From NCBI GenBank assembly GCA_022865445.1, contig JALHSX010000047.1, positions 1 through 8,821 of the forward strand: DNA of 8,821 bases, given 5' to 3'. Positions 5,845-8,821 of the stretch are shown here, one piece after another (position 1 is the stretch's first letter; the number at the start of each line of letters is the position of its first letter). The notes beneath the pieces were generated by a model, which searched no databases, was not told where the DNA came from, and was given only the letters and a program-made list of their open reading frames with translations. This DNA is from Thermoplasmata archaeon. Its GTDB lineage: Archaea; Thermoplasmatota; Thermoplasmata; UBA10834. Both the position numbers and the translations under genes were made by a program.

Positions 5845-6864
5845 TCAGAACAGCAGCACGGGCTTGCTAGGCCTCAGTGAGTACTTCTTGCACTTGAGGC
5901 AGTACCATTCGTTGTACTCGGCGACGTACTTCATGTCCTCTTGGCAGGACGGACAAGCCTTCTTCTCCTTCGGCCCCGCCGCATGCCCGCTCAATCCCTT
6001 AGGCGCGTATTCCTTGCAGCTGTAGCAGTAGTGTCTCTGATACTTCTCGATATGCTTCAGCGGCTCCCCGCACTTCGGGCAAGCATGAACCTCAGGCTTT
6101 GCGGTCGCAACGGCCTTCGCCTCGTCCGGCTTCCTGGCTTTCAACGGGTACTTCTTGCATGTGTAGCAGTAGTGCTCGTGATACTTCTCGATGTACTTCA
6201 GCGCTGATCCGCAGTCCGGACAGCTCGTGATGTCCGACGTCGCCTTCTCAACGCTGACGACGGGCTTCGGAGCAGCCTCCTTGGACGCATACTTCCTGCA
6301 GCCGTAGCAGTAGTGTCTTTGGTACTTCTCGATGTGCTTCAAAGGCTGACCGCAAGTGGAGCACATCTTGATCTCCACATGTCTCTCTGGCTTCGCCTCA
6401 ACCAGCAGCTCAGGCTCGGGAACCGCAGGAGTATCCACTACGAGGGGAGCGGCTTCGGGTCTTGCCGTGATCGCTGGCTCAATGACCTCGGGCGCCGTCT
6501 CAACGACCACCGGAGGTATCGCCATCTCGATCAGCGTCTGAGCCTCGTTGATCGGCTTCTCCTTTTCCGGTTCAGATTTCAGGTCATCCTGGTAACTCTC
6601 GCACATGAAACAGTAGAGTCTGCCGTCCTTGAGGTTCTGGAGCGATGCGCCGCAGTTCTTGCAGATCAGTTCAGGCTCTTCGTCGAGATCGCGCAACTCC
6701 TGCGCAATGGCGGTCGCGGAATCCGACTTCGCGGGCTCGGGGGTGCAGACGTGCTCGTCCTCGCCTTCCTCGACGTACGTGTTGCAGCCATAGCAGTACC
6801 ACTTCTCAACATGCTCGATGTAGAAAGGCTCATCACCACACTTCGGACACTTCGAGGATTCCAT
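5845..6864 (-). CDS. Protein with six zinc ribbons, unknown function
   Basis: This is a 339-residue soluble protein with no signal or membrane segment. It contains six C-x2-C...C-x2-C zinc ribbons at residues 6-27, 68-88, 168-189, 215-236, 262-283 and 304-325. Spacing between pairs is 14 residues, or 13 in the second. Most share the core [LM]K-[HY]-[IV]-x-[EK]-Y followed by [HW]-Y-C-[YL]-x-x-C-K-x-Y. The third and fifth are nearly identical (PLKHIEKYQRHYCY), pointing to internal duplication. Residues about 91-162 are a Pro/Val/Glu-rich linker, and shorter linkers join the others. Zinc ribbons usually bind nucleic acid or protein partners; no fused enzyme domain is seen, so the role is open. 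Start choice: the ATG at 6864 is preceded by GGAGCGGG and puts the first Cys at residue 6. An upstream ATG at 6894 would add 10 residues (MPDRPWSGKQ) but lacks a ribosome-binding site. Confidence 0.88.
   Translation of the reverse strand: MESSKCPKCGDEPFYIEHVEKWYCYGCNTYVEEGEDEHVCTPEPAKSDSATAIAQELRDLDEEPELICKNCGASLQNLKDGRLYCFMCESYQDDLKSEPEKEKPINEAQTLIEMAIPPVVVETAPEVIEPAITARPEAAPLVVDTPAVPEPELLVEAKPERHVEIKMCSTCGQPLKHIEKYQRHYCYGCRKYASKEAAPKPVVSVEKATSDITSCPDCGSALKYIEKYHEHYCYTCKKYPLKARKPDEAKAVATAKPEVHACPKCGEPLKHIEKYQRHYCYSCKEYAPKGLSGHAAGPKEKKACPSCQEDMKYVAEYNEWYCLKCKKYSLRPSKPVLLF
6016..6363 (-). repeat. Homologous zinc-ribbon repeat units 3, 4 and 5
   Basis: Units at 6298-6363, 6157-6222 and 6016-6081 are recognisably related at DNA level, not only as protein. 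Each carries the plus-strand string TAGCAGTAGTG, then TACTTCTCGAT and CTTCA at matching offsets. Spacing between unit starts is 141 bp in both intervals, so ribbon plus linker was probably duplicated as one block. Confidence 0.7.
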
Positions 6865-6930
6865 TTGTTTCCCGCTCCAGGGTCTGTCAGGCATTTGCCC
6901 GAATCACTGTAGATTCTACCGCTCTTGAGC

Positions 6931-6937
6931 GTATATG
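6931..6937 (-). promoter_or_regulatory. Weak TATA-like box for the zinc-ribbon gene
   Basis: The minus strand reads CATATAC within TTCATATACGC. Transcription would start near 6908, giving a leader of about 14 nt to the ATG at 6894 or about 44 nt to the ATG at 6864. The match to consensus is modest. No convincing TATA box was found on the plus strand for the divergent pilin-like operon in the same intergenic stretch. Confidence 0.3.
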
Positions 6938-7096
6938 AACATGCTTTCGTGGGAATCATGCATGATAACACACTGGCCGAAGGGAATTCGTTGCTGGCTG
7001 TGCCCGGGCAAGAGGCCGTAGCGTACATGTAGCCGAGCTTGGCAAAATGCCTCCGTGTTATGGCCCTTCGGAAGACAAGCAAGGCAGGGTTGTGCT

Positions 7097-7582
7097 ATGA
7101 GGGGCAAGAGAGGAAAAAGGGGCTTGAGAAGGGACTGTTCGGGAGGGATTGAAGGGCTTCCGCTTCAGCTGCTTATCATGGTGGTTGTCGCTGGGCTCGG
7201 CCTGACCATAATCATGGGCTGGATGAATTCCATCTCGGCACCTCATTCGATCGGTGAGGTGTTTGCGAGTCCAGCCGAGATATTCGTCCACGATGAGGAC
7301 AAGGATGGACTGTACACGAAGACGGGAATCGTCATGACGGTAACGGTCACCGATCAAAGCGGAGACAGACTCGAGGGTGCGACGGTCATTCTCGAAGGAG
7401 CGAACATCAAGACCAAGGATGGCGGACCCGTCAGGGGAGTGACGGACTCCCATGGACAGGTCGTCCTGACGGGCCTGTCCGTGGAGAGCTTCGGGACCAA
7501 GCTCTCGACCGTCACGGTGACCGTGGCGAAGGGCGACTATGGGATCGATTCGAGCTTCGAGATACCAGTGATCCCGAGCTGA
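7097..7582 (+). CDS. Pilin-like secreted protein with an Ig/carboxypeptidase-regulatory-like domain (operon gene 1)
   Basis: This 161-residue protein has a very basic N-terminus (MRGKRGKRGLRRDCSGG) followed by GIEGLPLQLLIMVVVAGLGL, a hydrophobic segment at about 18-42. A short basic leader, a glycine, a nearby glutamate and a long hydrophobic helix are the layout of type IV pilin (class III) signal peptides, with possible processing after Gly16 or Gly17. The outer part has a DxDxDG calcium-type loop at 66-71 (HDEDKDG) and a beta-rich region at about 77-158 (VTVTDQSGDRLEGATVIL, VTDSHGQVVLTG) resembling bacterial Ig-like or carboxypeptidase-regulatory-like domains. The start at 7097 places the basic leader correctly; the in-frame ATG at 7055 adds 14 residues and has no ribosome-binding site. 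It is the first gene of a three-gene operon. A simple membrane-anchored surface protein is the alternative. Confidence 0.8.
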   Translation: MRGKRGKRGLRRDCSGGIEGLPLQLLIMVVVAGLGLTIIMGWMNSISAPHSIGEVFASPAEIFVHDEDKDGLYTKTGIVMTVTVTDQSGDRLEGATVILEGANIKTKDGGPVRGVTDSHGQVVLTGLSVESFGTKLSTVTVTVAKGDYGIDSSFEIPVIPS

Positions 7583-7585
7583 TAG

Positions 7586-8062
7586 ATGATGCGCCTGCGA
7601 CATGATCGGTCAGGACTGGAATCGCTCCCGCTCAAACTGATGATAGTGGCGGTGGTCGCCTCGCTCTCGATAATCCCCGCCTCGGAAGCATTGGACAGTC
7701 TGCGAGTTCGGGACTTCGCGAGAAAAGCGGAGTTGCAGCTCGACCTGGTCATTGGGACAGCGCAGGTCGTGGGGATCGAAGGCCCGGGGAGCGTACGCAC
7801 CCTGGATCTTGACCTTGATGGAGGAACCCGAATGCGATTCGCAAGTCTTTCCATAGGCGATCACAGAGGGGGGGCAAACATGTCATCGGTCATCCTGAGG
7901 TTCGTTGGGGGCGGATTAACGGTGCGCTCTGCATCCAACCCTCCTGTCTGGATGACCGGCCTCGATGGGGAGAGCCTGGTCATCGACACCCCGAGATTCA
8001 AGCTCACGCTGTCATGCGTGCTCGACAACAGGACATGCAGCATATTGCTGGAGGTTGCGTAG
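7586..8062 (+). CDS. Pilin-like protein (operon gene 2)
   Basis: This 158-residue protein starts 3 nt after the previous stop codon. MMRLRHDRSGLESLPLK is followed by a hydrophobic segment (about 14-33) that aligns without gaps to that of gene 1: G-[IL]-E-[GS]-LPL-[QK]-L-[LM]-I-x-x-VVA. This shared motif supports a common export and processing route. The remaining ~120 residues look beta-rich (DLDLDGGTRMRFASLSIGD, SSVILRFVGGGLTV), with two cysteines near the C-terminus (C144, C151) that could form a disulfide. GAGCTGAT at 7576-7583, inside the end of gene 1, resembles a ribosome-binding site; its spacing fits the second ATG (7589) slightly better, a one-residue difference. No enzymatic motif is present. 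I do not recognise a named family. Confidence 0.8.
   Translation: MMRLRHDRSGLESLPLKLMIVAVVASLSIIPASEALDSLRVRDFARKAELQLDLVIGTAQVVGIEGPGSVRTLDLDLDGGTRMRFASLSIGDHRGGANMSSVILRFVGGGLTVRSASNPPVWMTGLDGESLVIDTPRFKLTLSCVLDNRTCSILLEVA
8050..8055 (+). promoter_or_regulatory. Ribosome-binding site deciding the GTG start of operon gene 3
   Basis: GGAGGT is a full Shine-Dalgarno match placed six bases before GTG 8062. It lies inside the end of gene 2, which implies translational coupling. Confidence 0.75.
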
Positions 8063-8529
8063 TGGATTTCGTCGTTTCGAAAGTGGCGATGTCCATCTGC
8101 GCGCTCATGGTCGTCGCGGTGCTCGCCGGAGTATTCGACAGAGATGCTTTCGTCGACAGAGACCATGAGCTCTCTGGGGTCCTCGACAGACTCTCTGGTC
8201 TCGTCGATAGGGCCGCCACATCGAGCTCGGAGTTCACCACGGGCTGGATAGTTCCTCTCTCGTTCGATGGCAGTTCCATCGTTGTTTCAATACGAGCTGG
8301 AGCTGTCTCCGCGGAGTCCGGCGGAAGAACCGCCATGTCTCAACCGGCGTGCGGCCTACACACTTGGACCTGGGACGGTCGAGGGCTGAATTCGAGCTCG
8401 ATCTGCGAGATGGACAGATCGTCGCCACAATTGAGATTCGAATCCGGAATGACGATCCTCATCAGGACGATCCTGGTGACTCTCGAGAACGAGCCGAGGT
8501 ACCTCGTCTTCGCGTCGCAGACCCTCTAG
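8062..8529 (+). CDS. Pilin-like membrane-anchored protein (operon gene 3)
   Basis: This 155-residue protein starts with GTG at 8062, overlapping the previous TAG by one base (TAGTG). A strong GGAGGT at 8050-8055, six bases upstream, fixes this start over the ATG at 8014. The product opens VDFVVSKVAMSICALMVVAV, one membrane segment with almost no leader, lacking the G-x-E motif of its two neighbours. Residues 24-50 are an amphipathic stretch with four [FVL]DR triplets (25-27, 31-33, 41-43, 48-50), likely helical as in pilin stalks. The C-terminal ~100 residues look beta-rich with cysteines at 97 and 115. The position suggests a minor component of the same surface structure. The function is unknown. 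Confidence 0.78.
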   Translation: MDFVVSKVAMSICALMVVAVLAGVFDRDAFVDRDHELSGVLDRLSGLVDRAATSSSEFTTGWIVPLSFDGSSIVVSIRAGAVSAESGGRTAMSQPACGLHTWTWDGRGLNSSSICEMDRSSPQLRFESGMTILIRTILVTLENEPRYLVFASQTL

Positions 8530-8821
8530 CTGCTCTTGCCGAACTTGGCAGCAAGGTCGGAGACGGCCTCGATGAAGACATCGACCTCTCCTGCCTCGTT
8601 GTATATGTACAAGGACGCGCGCGCACACCCATCTATGCCACGGGAATGGAAGTATGTGTGGCAGCAATGCATGCCCGATCTCATCATGATGTTGTTGGAG
8701 TTGTCCAGTATCATGGCTATGTCGTGTGCTGACAGCCCTTCGATGTTGAAACTGAATATACCACCTCTCACGTTCGGATCTCTGGGCCTTATGACGCTGA
8801 CGCCTGGCACATCCACAAGAG
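8526..8821 (-). CDS. Cysteine desulfurase (SufS/Csd class), C-terminal part; 5' end beyond window
   Basis: The minus-strand frame is open from the window edge to TAG at 8528-8526. It ends a class V aminotransferase fold: GIFSFNIEGLSAHDIAMIL, then MMRSGMHCCHTYF, ARASLYIYNEAGEVDVFIEA and a short C-terminus (AAKFGKSS). R-S-G-x-H-C is the active-site loop of group II cysteine desulfurases, and the first cysteine would be the persulfide-forming residue. These PLP enzymes take sulfur from cysteine for Fe-S clusters and related cofactors. The PLP lysine and substrate domain lie outside the window. An in-frame GTG at 8816 is not a real start, because the conserved domain continues upstream. The gene is convergent with the pilin-like operon, with overlapping stop codons. 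Confidence 0.9.
   Translation of the reverse strand, partial: LVDVPGVSVIRPRDPNVRGGIFSFNIEGLSAHDIAMILDNSNNIMMRSGMHCCHTYFHSRGIDGCARASLYIYNEAGEVDVFIEAVSDLAAKFGKSS

Noticed and set aside
5717..6912. Several plus-strand ORFs opposite the zinc-ribbon gene
   Set aside because: Their repeated LLDVLQR-type segments are antisense reflections of the zinc-ribbon repeats and do not look like independent proteins.
6958..7032. 24-codon ORF (MHDNTLAEGN...) between the zinc-ribbon gene and the pilin-like operon
   Set aside because: Very short, no ribosome-binding site and no recognisable motif; nothing else was supported in 6938-7096.

Overview
The window looks like chromosomal DNA of an archaeon, most plausibly a member of the Thermoplasmatota; the phylum is inferred from protein style, not proven. 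The archaeal assignment rests on TTTATATA-type boxes about 25-30 nt before inferred transcript starts, tRNA genes with no encoded CCA, a long SlyD-type FKBP with an extra C-terminal domain, a large FG-GAP/carboxypeptidase-regulatory/Ig-like surface protein with a C-terminal membrane anchor, and type IV pilin-like proteins.

Layout. Positions 1-348 (minus) hold the start of a small multi-pass membrane protein that runs off the left edge. Positions 427-690 (plus) hold a decayed C-terminal piece of a tyrosine recombinase (integrase), with an in-frame TAG and no catalytic tyrosine. It ends 26 nt from the 3' end of a tRNA-Arg(CCT) gene (717-791, minus), which suggests an old integration site. Next come an FKBP-type prolyl isomerase (874-1767, minus) and, divergently, tRNA-Thr(TGT) (1950-2022, plus) followed by a 44-codon ORF that may be a gene remnant. 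A strong promoter precedes the dominant gene, a 1160-residue secreted and membrane-anchored protein (2293-5775, plus) with a seven-bladed integrin-like propeller, three carboxypeptidase-regulatory-like domains and four Ig-like domains. A hairpin terminator separates it from a convergent gene for a protein with six zinc ribbons (5845-6864, minus).

The right part is a tight plus-strand operon of three small proteins with N-terminal membrane segments (7097-8529). The first two share a G-[IL]-E-[GS]-LPL-[QK]-L motif at the start of the hydrophobic segment, and all three look like pilins or pseudopilins of an uncharacterised surface structure. The operon ends tail to tail with a cysteine desulfurase gene (8526-8821, minus, partial), the two stop codons sharing one CTAG.

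The recurring theme is the cell surface: the FG-GAP protein, the pilin-like trio and the membrane protein all act at or outside the membrane. The FKBP could assist folding, but nothing in the sequence links it to the surface proteins. No CRISPR array, complete mobile element, toxin-antitoxin pair or obvious new defence system was seen. The least explained items are the pilin-like operon and the six-zinc-ribbon protein.
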